A stretch of DNA of 55,944 nt from Thauera carbonicopians (lineage in GTDB: Bacteria; Pseudomonadota; Gammaproteobacteria; Burkholderiales; Rhodocyclaceae). Position numbers and translations under genes: made by a program. Positions 8,386-17,588 of this stretch are shown in pieces (the stretch's first letter is position 1; each line of letters starts with the position of its first letter). The notes below the pieces were generated by a model. It had not been told where the DNA came from. It saw only the letters and a program-made list of their open reading frames with translations, and searched no databases. The DNA lies in the NCBI RefSeq assembly GCF_025699485.1, contig NZ_JANUXN010000022.1, positions 1 to 55,944 on the forward strand, given 5' to 3'.

Positions 8386-8421
8386 GTGATGTTCCTTGCT
8401 TTGCGGTCGCGACGCAGCGCC

Positions 8422-8449
8422 GTATGAACTTACTGTCAAATATTCATAA
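8422..8449. promoter_or_regulatory. NikR operator upstream of the nickel operon
   Basis: GTATGA (8422-8427), exactly 16 bp, then TCATAA (8444-8449). The established NikR consensus of enteric bacteria is GTATGA-N16-TCATAC, so 11 of 12 bases agree with exact spacing. It ends 37 bp upstream of the start of the TonB-receptor remnant, where it would block the promoter of the whole nik operon, including nikR itself. Confidence 0.85.
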
Positions 8450-8667
8450 CAACTGCTCCAAAGCAAGCCTCATGCCAATCCGTGCGGTTAGCGTCGACCT
8501 GCAACATTGCACATGCCCGGCTCAACCTTGGCGGACGGAACGACTGGCGCCCATTGCCGGTGACTGGTTGCCGCCGTGAGAAATGCACTCATGTAGGCTG
8601 ATTTGCGCGTGCTAAATTCAAAATCGATAAAATCTACTGGCGTGCCAGGTGAAGGAGCTGTTTTCTT

Positions 8668-9894
8668 ATGGTGCAACTCAGGTCTCATGTTGCTGCGGGC
8701 GACGTAACTGCCGACGTGCTGTCGGAGCTTTCGGCAGCATTGGAAACTGCGCCGATCGAGCCCGATTTTCTTTGCGTCTTCTATGGCTGCATGCACGATG
8801 ACGAGGCGATCTGGGCATTCGTGCGTGACAGATTTCCCGATGCCGCGATCCTTGGCGGGACCTCGTGTGGCGGCGTCATGAGTGAAAACGGTCTGGGAGG
8901 CGAGCATTCCATCGGACTGCTGCTCGTCGAGGATCCGGACGGTGATTACGGCACGGCGGCCGTTCGGCTGCAGGGCAATGCCGCTGACTGCGCCGAACGG
9001 GCGCTTCACGACGCGCTCGAGGCAGCGGGTTGTGCCGGAGAACTGCCGGAACTGATATGGATCTACCAGGCACCGGGCCAGGAAGAGGCGGTGATCGATG
9101 GTCTTCGCCGTGTGGTCGGAGATCGTTGCCCGATCATCGGCGGCAGTTCGGCAGACAACGAGGTTGCCGGAGACTGGAGTCAGCTCGGCCCCGAGGGATT
9201 GATGCGCGACGGCCTGGTGGTCGGCGTGCTGTTCTCGTCCGGTGGGATCGGGTTCGCTTTCCAGGGCGGCTACGAGCCGAGCGGCGCGAGCGGGGTCGTG
9301 ACGCGGGTGGGTTTCGACGCTGCAGGCGAAAGTGGGATCGTCACCAAGGCCTGGGGGCGTCAGATCATCAGCATCGACGGGGAGCCGGCCGCGGAGGTCT
9401 ACAACCGCTGGCTTGGCGGTGTGCTGGGCGAAAAAATGACGGCCGGCAGCAACATCCTGACCGACACGACCATGTTCCCGGTCGGCGTCGATGTCGGCAA
9501 GATCGAGGGGATCACCCACTATCTGCTGATTCACCCCGACCGGGTTCTGGAGGACGGCGTGCTGTCGACTTTCGCCGCTGTCGAAGAAGGGACGCGGCTG
9601 TTCAGCATGCGGGGCAACAAGTCGAACCTCGTCGAACGGGCAGGGAAGGTTGCGACGGCGGCTATCTCGATGCTGCCGGGCGGATCGTCCAGCCTTGCCG
9701 GTGGCCTGGTCATTTATTGCGCGGGCTGCATGCTCGCCGTAGGCAACGAGATGCCGAACGTGTCGCGCGCGGTTTCGGCGAGCTTCGACGGGGCTCCCTT
9801 CCTGGGCTGTTTCACTTTCGGTGAGCAGGGCGCCATCCTCGGCAGGAACGCTCACGGCAATCTGATGATCTCGGCCATTGCCTTTGGAAAGTGA
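8668..9894 (+). CDS. FIST-domain sensor protein (NosP-like)
   Basis: 408 residues made of a FIST N-terminal domain (about 30-215) and a FIST C domain (about 225-390), with no signal peptide or membrane segment. FIST proteins encoded beside c-di-GMP enzymes or kinases include NosP, a haem-based nitric oxide sensor. Here the stop is only 9 bp before a GGDEF-EAL gene, which fits that pairing. The haem ligand cannot be assigned by eye, so NO sensing is an inference from family and context; small-molecule sensing in general is safer. Confidence 0.85.
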   Translation: MVQLRSHVAAGDVTADVLSELSAALETAPIEPDFLCVFYGCMHDDEAIWAFVRDRFPDAAILGGTSCGGVMSENGLGGEHSIGLLLVEDPDGDYGTAAVRLQGNAADCAERALHDALEAAGCAGELPELIWIYQAPGQEEAVIDGLRRVVGDRCPIIGGSSADNEVAGDWSQLGPEGLMRDGLVVGVLFSSGGIGFAFQGGYEPSGASGVVTRVGFDAAGESGIVTKAWGRQIISIDGEPAAEVYNRWLGGVLGEKMTAGSNILTDTTMFPVGVDVGKIEGITHYLLIHPDRVLEDGVLSTFAAVEEGTRLFSMRGNKSNLVERAGKVATAAISMLPGGSSSLAGGLVIYCAGCMLAVGNEMPNVSRAVSASFDGAPFLGCFTFGEQGAILGRNAHGNLMISAIAFGK

Positions 9895-9903
9895 GGCCGG
9901 GCA

Positions 9904-11802
9904 GTGCGCATGGAAGACTCGGAGGAACTGCGAGAGGCGCTCGTCAACCTGCGCCGGGAATTGGACATTCTGCGTATCGAGACGACGCATGCCAATCTTC
10001 TTCTGTCCGCACTGGATGCATTGCTCGGTGCCAATGATGACGACGACGATCCGTTCAAGGGTGTCTTTGCCGCGCTGATGCCGGTATTCGAATATGAGCA
10101 TGCAATCGTCCTGATCGAGCGGGGCGACGGCTGCGAGGCGCTGGAGTGCGTCGCATCGAACCATGAAGCCCTGATCGGCTCGGCCTGGCCCACCGACAGG
10201 CTTCTCCAGAAGGCGCTGTCCGGACGCATCCTGTCCACCGTGGCGGGGAGTGGAACGGATACCTGGCCCAGTGGATTCGATCCTGAAATCTCGTGTGACC
10301 AGCCAGCGTTGTATTTTCCGCTGGCGGTCCGCGGCAGCCGTGGTGCCGTGATCCTGCTGCGCAGGCTGGGCCAGTCCGGCTTCGATCGATCACACGTTGC
10401 GCTCGCACGAAAATTCTCGCTGCTGGCTTCGCACGCCTTCGCTGCCCGCCAGGCCAGCCTGACCCAGGCGGAAAGCCACCGCCTGAAGGATTTGGCCAGA
10501 AAGCTGGAGGCAAGCCAGGAAGCCTTGCGTTTCCGTGCCAACCACGACCAACTCACAGGCTTGCCGAATCGCGCCTATGTCGGTGAAATCGTCGATCAGA
10601 TGATCGGGCGCAAGCAGTGGGGAGAGCAATTGGCGCTGGCCTTCATCGACCTCGATGAGTTCAAGCGGGTCAATGACGTGCACGGCCATGCTGTAGGAGA
10701 CCGGCTGTTGCAGGAGATCGCCCGCCGCGTCAAGGCCGAGATCAGGCGCAACGACGTGTTCGGTCGTATCAGTGGCGACGAATTCGTCATTGTTTTAGAC
10801 CCGGTCGGAGGGCAGAGTGACGTTGCCCAGATCGTCGAGCGCATCCTGAACAGCATCAGGCAGCCCTTGTCCGTCGAAGGGACGGAGATCAGGCCGTCGG
10901 CATCGATCGGGATCGCCTTCTATCCGGAGCACGGCCAGGACTACGAAACGCTGCGCCGCCGCGCCGACCTCGCCATGTACCAGGCCAAGACATCGGCCAA
11001 GGGCAGTCTGTCGTTCTTCACCCGCGACCTGGGCCAGGAAGTCGACGATCGGCTCGTCCTCGAACAGCGTGTCAAGGAGGCCGTCGCCGCCGGCGAATTC
11101 CGCTGTGCACTGCAGCAGAAAATCAACATCAGGACCGGGTGCGTCGTGGGCTTCGAAGCACTGGCGCGCTGGGTCGATGCTGCGGGTGTGGTCCACAGTC
11201 CCGGCCATTTTCTGCCGACTGCCTCCCGGCTCGGCCTGCTGGACGAGATATCGGCGCAGGTGATGGAGGATCTGCTGCAGAACCTGCCGGCCCTCGATGC
11301 CGGATTCGGGCCGACGATCAGGTACAGCATCAACGTTTCGCCAGCGCAGACGACGAGTGTTCCGTTCATGCAGAAGCTGCTCCGGCGCCTGTCGGAATCA
11401 GGCCGGGCTGGGCGCTTCATCCTGGAGCTGACGGAAGAGTCCTTCGCTGCGACCGGTCTCTTCCAGACCCACGTGCTGCCTGCGCTGCGCAACGCCGGCG
11501 TGGCCATTTCGATCGACGATTTCGGCTCCGGCTATTCGTCCCTGGCAAAGCTTGCGGAACTGACCGTCGACGAACTGAAGCTCGACCGCTCGCTGGTGTC
11601 GTCGATCCATCGGCGGCCGCGCAACCAGATCGTTCTGCGCGCGGTCGAGTCGCTCGGCGCGGCGCTGAACATGTCGATCGTCGCCGAAGGGATCGAGACC
11701 GACGAAGAAAACCGTTACCTGCTGGAGCAGACCTGCATCGCCATCGGCCAGGGCTTCCTGCACCACAGGCCGCAACTGCTCGCCGATCTGCTCGGCCGCT
11801 GA
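9904..11802 (+). CDS. GGDEF-EAL cyclic-di-GMP enzyme with N-terminal GAF-like domain
   Basis: 632 residues. A short coiled coil (about 5-30) leads into a GAF-like sensory region (about 45-185) and a second helix. The GGDEF domain has active-site SGDEF at 290-294 and a product-inhibition RxxD at 281-284 five residues before it. The EAL domain starts near 385 with EAL at 418-420, a DDFGSGYSS loop and a VAEGIE segment, so the phosphodiesterase site looks intact. The start is GTG 9904 or ATG 9910; GAGG at 9893-9896 fits the GTG better. It is probably controlled by the FIST protein encoded immediately upstream. Confidence 0.93.
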   Translation: MRMEDSEELREALVNLRRELDILRIETTHANLLLSALDALLGANDDDDDPFKGVFAALMPVFEYEHAIVLIERGDGCEALECVASNHEALIGSAWPTDRLLQKALSGRILSTVAGSGTDTWPSGFDPEISCDQPALYFPLAVRGSRGAVILLRRLGQSGFDRSHVALARKFSLLASHAFAARQASLTQAESHRLKDLARKLEASQEALRFRANHDQLTGLPNRAYVGEIVDQMIGRKQWGEQLALAFIDLDEFKRVNDVHGHAVGDRLLQEIARRVKAEIRRNDVFGRISGDEFVIVLDPVGGQSDVAQIVERILNSIRQPLSVEGTEIRPSASIGIAFYPEHGQDYETLRRRADLAMYQAKTSAKGSLSFFTRDLGQEVDDRLVLEQRVKEAVAAGEFRCALQQKINIRTGCVVGFEALARWVDAAGVVHSPGHFLPTASRLGLLDEISAQVMEDLLQNLPALDAGFGPTIRYSINVSPAQTTSVPFMQKLLRRLSESGRAGRFILELTEESFAATGLFQTHVLPALRNAGVAISIDDFGSGYSSLAKLAELTVDELKLDRSLVSSIHRRPRNQIVLRAVESLGAALNMSIVAEGIETDEENRYLLEQTCIAIGQGFLHHRPQLLADLLGR

Positions 11803-11812
11803 GCCGCTTCTC

Positions 11813-11836
11813 CCGGGCAGCGCCTTTTGCGCCCGG
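11813..11836 (+). terminator. Hairpin after the FIST/GGDEF-EAL operon
   Basis: CCGGGC (11813-11818) and GCCCGG (11831-11836) pair, with further GC pairing next to a bulged A and a TTTT-containing loop, starting 11 bp after the stop codon. There is no T-tract downstream, so this is a weak terminator candidate. Confidence 0.35.
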
Positions 11837-11986
11837 CCTGCTTTCACTGCCGCATCGACGCCTTCGCTCACTCTTCGGGCGGATGCTGGTCCACTTGGCC
11901 GAGCGGCGGCAGCGACCGGCTGCCGAGCACGGTCGGAGCGTGATTGCAAGGATGTCTCTGACATTCCGTGGCTTGATATTAAAAAT

Positions 11987-12005
11987 AGAAATGATTATTA
12001 TTTCG
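11987..12005. promoter_or_regulatory. Fur-box-like site upstream of the siderophore receptor
   Basis: The core AATGATTATTATT (11990-12002) matches 11 of the 13 central positions of the Fur consensus core AATGATAATCATT, in an AT-rich island within GC-rich DNA. It lies about 100 bp upstream of the receptor start. Iron-dependent repression of the receptor is the expected role. The remainder of this roughly 300-bp gap shows no gene. Confidence 0.6.
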
Positions 12006-12100
12006 TAATGTACTGACCAGCCAGCCACCCAACCGGAATTCTCCCGGCCAGGAAGCCCGCCCCTTCGTACTTCCTGTCCCCAATGCACGGAGATATTCCA

Positions 12101-14287
12101 ATGGCCTATTCAGAGAGCCAGAAATACACACGGGTGCCGCAGGCACGCCCGCACCGGATCGGCACGGGTACTTCCCTGCGCCTGAACCTCGTCGCTCTCG
12201 CTCTTCTGGCGAGTGGTGCGACCCAGGCGCAGACCGCGGCAGGAACCGAATCCGGCGTTGCCCAGCTGCCGGCCGTCACGGTCAAGGCCGAACAGAGCGG
12301 CAGCGCCGAGGACGGCTACCTCGTCAAGAGCATTACCGGCGTGGGGATCTGGGGCGAAAGAAGCCTGCAGGACACACCTTATTCGATGAGCATCATATCG
12401 GGCGATCTGATCGAGAACGTGATCGCCAAGGACATGAACCAGATCTTCAAGATGAATCCGACGACGCAGGAAACGGCGAGCATTGCCAGCGATGCCACCG
12501 ACAATCTGTGGGTGACGATGCGCGGGTTCCAGGTCAATTTCCCGATCATCAACGGCATTCCCTACGCAAGCCGGATTGCCGGCACGCCGATGATGCAGGA
12601 TATCGAGCGCGTCGAGATCATCAACGGTGCGACCGGCTTCCTGTATGGCGGCGGGCGTGTCGGCGGCGCGGTGAACTACGTCACCAAGAAACCGACGATC
12701 GATACCCGGAGAAGCGTATCCGCCGGCAGCTATGGCGGCAGTTCGTATTTCGGCCATGCCGAACTGAGCGGGCAGTTCGACGACAACAATGTCTTCGGCT
12801 ACCGGTTCAGCGTATTCAACCAGGGCGGTGAAACCAGCAGGAAGGAGGAAAAGAAGCAGAAAGCGGTCAGCCTGGTATTCGACTGGAAGCCGACGGACAA
12901 CTTCTATGCCGACCTGCGCTACAGCTACAAGGACACCGAAGCGCCGGGGCCGACGATCTTCTGGGCGACCGGGGGCCAGATCGACCGCAGCGGCATCAGC
13001 CGGAACCGCAGCCACACCCCCGACTGGCTGGTGCAGGAATTCACCTCGAACAGGGTCGAGAGCGGCATCAGGTGGGACATCAACGATGTCTTCACGCTGC
13101 GGACCAACCTGCTCTACGAAGAAGTGGAAAAGACCGGCGGCGACGCCCGCATGAGATATCTGGACAGGAAGGTGCTGGCGACCTCCTGGTTCGGCAATTA
13201 CGCCCTGCAGGAGAACGAGAAGAAGGGCATCAGCGCCTACCTGGATTCGAAGTTCGAGACCTTCGGCATATCGCATACGCTGACGGTGGGCTACTCCTCG
13301 GCGTCGGACAAGACGAGGAGCAGCACGGACAATTCGCGGAGCTACCAGATACCCACCGACATGACGCTCGACGAATTCAGGAACTATCCCAAGCCCGGCA
13401 CCTGGGGCAGCGTGGGGCAGACGCCGAGAACGCCGAACTCGAAAGTGAAGTACGACAACATCCTGATCGGGGACGACATCGTCTTCAACGAGCGCTGGTC
13501 CGCGCTGGTCGGCTTTAACTACGCAACGACGATGAGCGAGAACTACCGCTCGGGGGTCAAGTACGACGAATCCGCGCTGACGCCGACGCTGTCGCTGATG
13601 TACAAGCCGTTCAACGAGCTGACCACCTATGCGACCTACATCGAAAGCCTGGAAGCCGGGGCGGTCGTCGGCAGCACCTACCTGAACGAGAACGAGGTGC
13701 TGGACCCCTACATCAGCAAGCAATACGAAATCGGCGCGAAATACACCCTGAACGACCGGGTGTCGATCAATTCGGCGCTGTTCAGGATCGAGAAGGCCAA
13801 TGCCTACGACATCCAGACCACGCCGAAGCCGACGCGGACGCAGGACGGCGAGCAGGTCCACCAGGGCATCGAGCTCGGCATCACCGGCAAGGTGACGGAC
13901 GACCTGACCATCATCGCCGGCGGCACCTTGATGGACCTGAGCATCGACAAGGCCACCAACAGTGCACTGGAAGGCAAGAAGCCGACCGGCGCAGCCAGGG
14001 TCATGGCGAAGATCTATGCCGAATACAGCGTCCCGACCGTCAGAGGCCTGTCGGTGTCGGGCGGGGCCTACTACACCGGCAAGAAGTACCAGGACGATAT
14101 GAATACCGATGTGGTGCCGTCCTACACCTTGTTCGATGCCGGCGTCAGGTATACGACCAAGATCGGGCAATACCCGACCACCTTCAACTTCAGCATCCAG
14201 AACATCACGGACGAAGTGTACTGGTCGAACAGCCTGGCGCTGGGCGATCCGAGGACCTTCTCGTTCTCGGTGCGAACGATGTTCTGA
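12101..14287 (+). CDS. TonB-dependent siderophore receptor
   Basis: 728 residues. A signal peptide ends near residue 38 (ATQAQ). The plug domain (about 50-200) includes LWVTMRGFQVNFPIINGIPY and VEIINGATGFLYGGGRVGGA. A 22-strand barrel follows and ends in FSFSVRTMF with the terminal Phe. The plug and barrel pattern fits TonB-dependent ferric-siderophore receptors. An ATG six codons upstream exists, but GGAGAT lies directly before the one at 12101. A Fur-like site upstream and a siderophore-binding protein gene downstream support iron uptake. The ligand is not identifiable. Confidence 0.9.
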   Translation: MAYSESQKYTRVPQARPHRIGTGTSLRLNLVALALLASGATQAQTAAGTESGVAQLPAVTVKAEQSGSAEDGYLVKSITGVGIWGERSLQDTPYSMSIISGDLIENVIAKDMNQIFKMNPTTQETASIASDATDNLWVTMRGFQVNFPIINGIPYASRIAGTPMMQDIERVEIINGATGFLYGGGRVGGAVNYVTKKPTIDTRRSVSAGSYGGSSYFGHAELSGQFDDNNVFGYRFSVFNQGGETSRKEEKKQKAVSLVFDWKPTDNFYADLRYSYKDTEAPGPTIFWATGGQIDRSGISRNRSHTPDWLVQEFTSNRVESGIRWDINDVFTLRTNLLYEEVEKTGGDARMRYLDRKVLATSWFGNYALQENEKKGISAYLDSKFETFGISHTLTVGYSSASDKTRSSTDNSRSYQIPTDMTLDEFRNYPKPGTWGSVGQTPRTPNSKVKYDNILIGDDIVFNERWSALVGFNYATTMSENYRSGVKYDESALTPTLSLMYKPFNELTTYATYIESLEAGAVVGSTYLNENEVLDPYISKQYEIGAKYTLNDRVSINSALFRIEKANAYDIQTTPKPTRTQDGEQVHQGIELGITGKVTDDLTIIAGGTLMDLSIDKATNSALEGKKPTGAARVMAKIYAEYSVPTVRGLSVSGGAYYTGKKYQDDMNTDVVPSYTLFDAGVRYTTKIGQYPTTFNFSIQNITDEVYWSNSLALGDPRTFSFSVRTMF

Positions 14288-14333
14288 CCCTTCCGTTCTT
14301 GCACGAGGGCGACGGGTCCCCGTGCTTGTGTGA

Positions 14334-14366
14334 CGCCAGCCCTTGCACCGGCTGGCGCTGTTTTTT
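14334..14366 (+). terminator. Rho-independent terminator after the siderophore receptor
   Basis: CGCCAGCC (14334-14341) pairs with GGCTGGCG (14350-14357) and is followed three bases later by six T residues (14361-14366). It lies about 45 bp after the receptor stop, so the binding-protein gene downstream may need its own promoter or read-through. Confidence 0.8.
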
Positions 14367-14396
14367 GGATGACCGCATTGTGCAAGGAGCCATCGC

Positions 14397-15362
14397 ATGA
14401 GCAACCGCTTTTCTCTCGTCCGCCGCCGCGTCCTGGCGGGCGCTATTCTCGCCGCGACCTGCGGCATCGCCGTGCCCGCATTGGCCGCCCAGCCCGTCAC
14501 GGTGGCGTTGACGCACGCCAAGGGCACGACCGAAGTGCCTGCCGCACCCAAGCGTGTGGTGGTGTACGACCTGGGCGCATTGGATACGCTGCAGGCCCTG
14601 GGCGTGCCGGTGGCGGGCGGTCCCAAGGCGCAGATGCCGGGTTACCTGCAGGACTATGCCAGCCGCTACGCCGTTGCCGGCAGCCTGTTCGAACCGGACT
14701 ACGAAGCGCTGAGCAGCATCAAGCCCGATCTGATCATCGTCGGCGGCCGTTCCAGCGCCAAGCTCGAGATCCTGGGCCGGATCGCGCCCACGCTGGATAT
14801 GTCGATCGACGGCAGGCAGATGCTGAACGACATCAAGCGCAACGTGAATACGCTGGCCGGCCTGTTCGGAAAGCAGGCGCAGGGCAAAGCGCTGATCGAG
14901 CGGATGGATAGGGAAGTGGCCGATCTGCGCCGCCTGGCAGGCCAGGCCGAGCCGGGCGTGCTGCTGATGGCGATCAACGAGAAGATCATTCCGCAGGTGC
15001 CAGGCTCGCGTTTCGGCTTCCTGTTCGACGTGCTGGGCGCGAAGTCTGCCGTCGGCAGCGCCGATCTGCCGCCGCAAGGCACGGCCTACACTTTCGACGA
15101 CCTGGCGAAGCTGAACCCGCAGTGGATCTACGTGATCGACCGCAACACCGCGACCGGCCAGGCTGCGGGCGGCGGCGACATCATTCCGTCGCAGAAGGTG
15201 TTCGACAACGCCCAGGTCAAGGGCACGGCGGCCGGGCAGAAAGGGCAGGTCGTGTTCCTCGATCCCAAGGGCTGGTATCTGATGGGTGGCGCCGGCCCGT
15301 CGGCGCTGCTGGGCAACGTCGCCCAGCTCCGCCAGGCGTACAACGCGGCCGGCCTGCGCTGA
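14397..15362 (+). CDS. Periplasmic siderophore-binding protein (FatB/CeuE/FecB-type)
   Basis: 321 residues with a signal peptide cleaved near VPALAA (about residue 31). The mature protein is a class-III ABC substrate-binding protein: the start VAAPKRVVVYDLGALDTLQALGVPVAG-like strand, the FEPDYEALSSIKPDLIIVGG segment and the C-terminal lobe are all evident. Such proteins carry ferric catecholate or related siderophores to an inner-membrane ABC importer. No importer permease genes follow; the downstream ABC gene is an exporter type. A Cys in the signal region (ATCG) lacks a good lipobox, so a soluble form is favoured. Confidence 0.88.
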   Translation: MSNRFSLVRRRVLAGAILAATCGIAVPALAAQPVTVALTHAKGTTEVPAAPKRVVVYDLGALDTLQALGVPVAGGPKAQMPGYLQDYASRYAVAGSLFEPDYEALSSIKPDLIIVGGRSSAKLEILGRIAPTLDMSIDGRQMLNDIKRNVNTLAGLFGKQAQGKALIERMDREVADLRRLAGQAEPGVLLMAINEKIIPQVPGSRFGFLFDVLGAKSAVGSADLPPQGTAYTFDDLAKLNPQWIYVIDRNTATGQAAGGGDIIPSQKVFDNAQVKGTAAGQKGQVVFLDPKGWYLMGGAGPSALLGNVAQLRQAYNAAGLR

Positions 15363-15410
15363 GCCTCGTCAAGTGCCTGTCCGGTCTGACCGGGTCCAGC
15401 CTGAACGGGC

Positions 15411-15452
15411 CAGGTCCGGCCGAGCCTGATGGGCCTGACCTGGCCGGACCTG
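15411..15452. repeat. Long GC hairpin in repetitive GGCC/CCTGACC-rich spacer
   Basis: CAGGTCCGGCC (15411-15421) and GGCCGGACCTG (15442-15452) form an 11-bp perfect stem with a 20-nt loop. It lies in a 130-bp spacer built from short variations of CCTGACC and GGCCGG. It could terminate the binding-protein transcript; no T-tract follows. Confidence 0.5.
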
Positions 15453-15495
15453 ACCCGGCTGGGCACTTCCACTGCGCGATCGACGATAATCGGGC

Positions 15496-17325
15496 ATGCC
15501 CGAATCGACCGCGCCATCCCCATCCTCCTCGCCGCCCGGCACCGCTTCCCTTCCCGCAGACGCGCCGCCGCGCGGCCTGTCGGCGCTGCGCGGCCTGCTG
15601 CCTTTCCTGCGGCCGTATCGCGCGCGTATCGCGCTGGCCTTCGTGCTGCTGTGCCTCGGCTCGGCCACGCTGCTGCTGGTGCCGCTGGCCTTCCGCGACC
15701 TGGTGGATTTCGGCTTCGGTTTCGGCAGTGCCGGCGGCGCGGGGACGGCCGCGGCGCTCGACGGCCATTTCCTGCAATTGTTCGCGCTCGCGGCGTTCTG
15801 GGGCATGGTGGTGGCGGCGCGCTACTACACCGTGTCCTGGGTCGGCGAGCGGGTCACGGCCGACCTGCGCAACGCGGTGTATGCGCGCGTGCTCGGGCAG
15901 TCGCCGCAGTTCTTCGAGACCCTGCAGACCGGCGAGGTGCTGTCGCGGCTGACCGGCGACACCACGCTGATCCAGACCGTGGTCGGCAGTTCGGTGTCGA
16001 TGGGGCTGCGCAGCCTGTTCCAGTTCGCCGGCGGCATGGTGATGCTGGCGGTGACCAGCTTCGGCCTGTTCGCGCTCAATCTCGGCCTGATGGTGGTGCT
16101 TGCGGTGCCGATCGTGCTGATCGGGCGCCGGCTCAGGAAGCTGTCGCGCGAATCGCAGGACCGCATTGCCGATGCTTCGGCGCTGGCTGGCGAGATCCTC
16201 AATGCGATGCCCACGGTGCAGGCCTTCACCCAGGAAGCGGCAGAGGCCCGCCGCTTCGCCGGACGCAGCGAAACCGGCTTCCTCGCCGCGATCCGCCGCA
16301 CCCGGACGAGGGCGGGTCTGACCGCGCTGATCATCACCGCGGTGATGGGCAGCATCATCTTCGTGCTGTGGGTCGGCGCGCAGCAGGTGCATGCCGGTGA
16401 ACTGAGCACCGGCGAGCTCGCCGCCTTCGTGCTGTATGCGGCGCTGGTCGCCGGCGGCGCGGGCACGCTGGCCGAAGTGTGGGGCGACGTCATGCGCGCG
16501 GCCGGCGCCACCGGCCGCCTGCTCGAACTGCTGCAGGCCGAGCCGGCGATCCGCGACGCTACGATGCCGGCCGTGCCGCGGCGCCTGCCGCAGATGGCGA
16601 TCCGCTTCGACCACGTCGGCTTCGCCTATCCGGCGCGGCCGCAAGTGCGTGCGCTCGACGACGTCTGCCTCGACATCGCGCCCGGCGAGCGGGTCGCGCT
16701 GGTCGGCCCGTCCGGTGCCGGCAAGACCACGCTGTTCCAGCTGCTGCTGCGCTACTACGAGATTTCGGCCGGCGCCATCCTGATCGACGGCCAGGACACC
16801 CGCACGCTGGCGCTGCGCGCGCTGCGCCAGAACATCGCGATCGTGCCGCAGGACCCGGTGATCTTCTCCGCCAGCGCGATGGACAACATCCGCTACGGCC
16901 GTCCCGGCGCCGACGACGAGGCGGTGCGTGCAGCGGCGCGTGCGGCCGGCGCCGACGATTTCATCGCCCGCCTGCCCGAAGGCTACGACACCTTCCTCGG
17001 CGAACGCGGCACCCGCCTGTCGGGCGGCCAGCGCCAGCGCATCGCGATCGCCCGCGCCATTCTCAAGGATGCCCGGTTGCTGCTGCTCGACGAGGCCACC
17101 AGCGCGCTCGACGCCGAATCCGAGATCCTCGTGCAGCAGGGCCTGGATGCGGCGATGCACGGCCGCACTACGCTGGTCATCGCCCACCGCCTGGCGACGG
17201 TGCAGCGGGTGGACCGCATCGTCGTGCTCGACGGCGGGCGCATCGTCGAAGTCGGCACGCCGGCCGACCTGCGTCGCCAGGGCGGCCTCTACGCCCGGCT
17301 CGCCGCGCTGCAACTCGATCATTGA
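15496..17325 (+). CDS. ABC exporter, fused permease-ATPase (MsbA-related)
   Basis: 609 residues. A proline-rich leader (1-28) precedes a six-helix exporter domain (about 35-325). The nucleotide-binding domain has Walker [10 protein letters not shown] (about 410), the signature [14 protein letters not shown] (about 510) and Walker [13 protein letters not shown] with His-switch IAHRL. The layout fits half-transporters of the MsbA-related lipid or multidrug family, acting as a homodimer in the inner membrane. The substrate is unknown. It runs directly into a small VF530 gene (TGATG-like junction), so the two are probably cotranscribed. Confidence 0.93.
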   Translation: MPESTAPSPSSSPPGTASLPADAPPRGLSALRGLLPFLRPYRARIALAFVLLCLGSATLLLVPLAFRDLVDFGFGFGSAGGAGTAAALDGHFLQLFALAAFWGMVVAARYYTVSWVGERVTADLRNAVYARVLGQSPQFFETLQTGEVLSRLTGDTTLIQTVVGSSVSMGLRSLFQFAGGMVMLAVTSFGLFALNLGLMVVLAVPIVLIGRRLRKLSRESQDRIADASALAGEILNAMPTVQAFTQEAAEARRFAGRSETGFLAAIRRTRTRAGLTALIITAVMGSIIFVLWVGAQQVHAGELSTGELAAFVLYAALVAGGAGTLAEVWGDVMRAAGATGRLLELLQAEPAIRDATMPAVPRRLPQMAIRFDHVGFAYPARPQVRALDDVCLDIAPGERVALVGPSGAGKTTLFQLLLRYYEISAGAILIDGQDTRTLALRALRQNIAIVPQDPVIFSASAMDNIRYGRPGADDEAVRAAARAAGADDFIARLPEGYDTFLGERGTRLSGGQRQRIAIARAILKDARLLLLDEATSALDAESEILVQQGLDAAMHGRTTLVIAHRLATVQRVDRIVVLDGGRIVEVGTPADLRRQGGLYARLAALQLDH

Positions 17326-17336
17326 TGGATATCCGC

Positions 17337-17588
17337 ATGAGCACTCAGCCCAACAACCCGCTGCACGGCATCACCCTCGAAAATCTGCTCCATGCGCTGG
17401 TCGAGCACTATGGCTGGGCCGGGCTCGGCCGCCGGGTGGCGATCCGCTGCTTCACCCACGAGCCCAGCATCGCCTCCAGCCTCAAGTTCCTGCGCCGCAC
17501 ACCGTGGGCCCGCGCGCAGGTCGAAGCCTTGTACGTCGATATGCTCGCTGACGGAGCCGCAGGCCCGCGTGGTGCTCAGCGCGGCTGA
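17337..17588 (+). CDS. VF530-family (DUF2132) small DNA-binding-like protein
   Basis: 83 residues. The sequence [24 protein letters not shown] through [31 protein letters not shown] is the complete VF530/DUF2132 domain. A Vibrio member of the family has a DNA-binding-like fold, but cellular roles are unknown. An alternative ATG at 17325 overlaps the exporter stop; the start at 17337 gives the usual MSTQPNNPL beginning. The 3' end overlaps the convergent ceramidase-family gene by 13 bp. Confidence 0.85.
   Translation: MSTQPNNPLHGITLENLLHALVEHYGWAGLGRRVAIRCFTHEPSIASSLKFLRRTPWARAQVEALYVDMLADGAAGPRGAQRG

Noticed and set aside
12110-14626. Open frame of 838 codons antisense to the siderophore receptor
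   Set aside because: It is the complement of a complete TonB receptor gene; His- and Arg-rich low-complexity translation with no motif.
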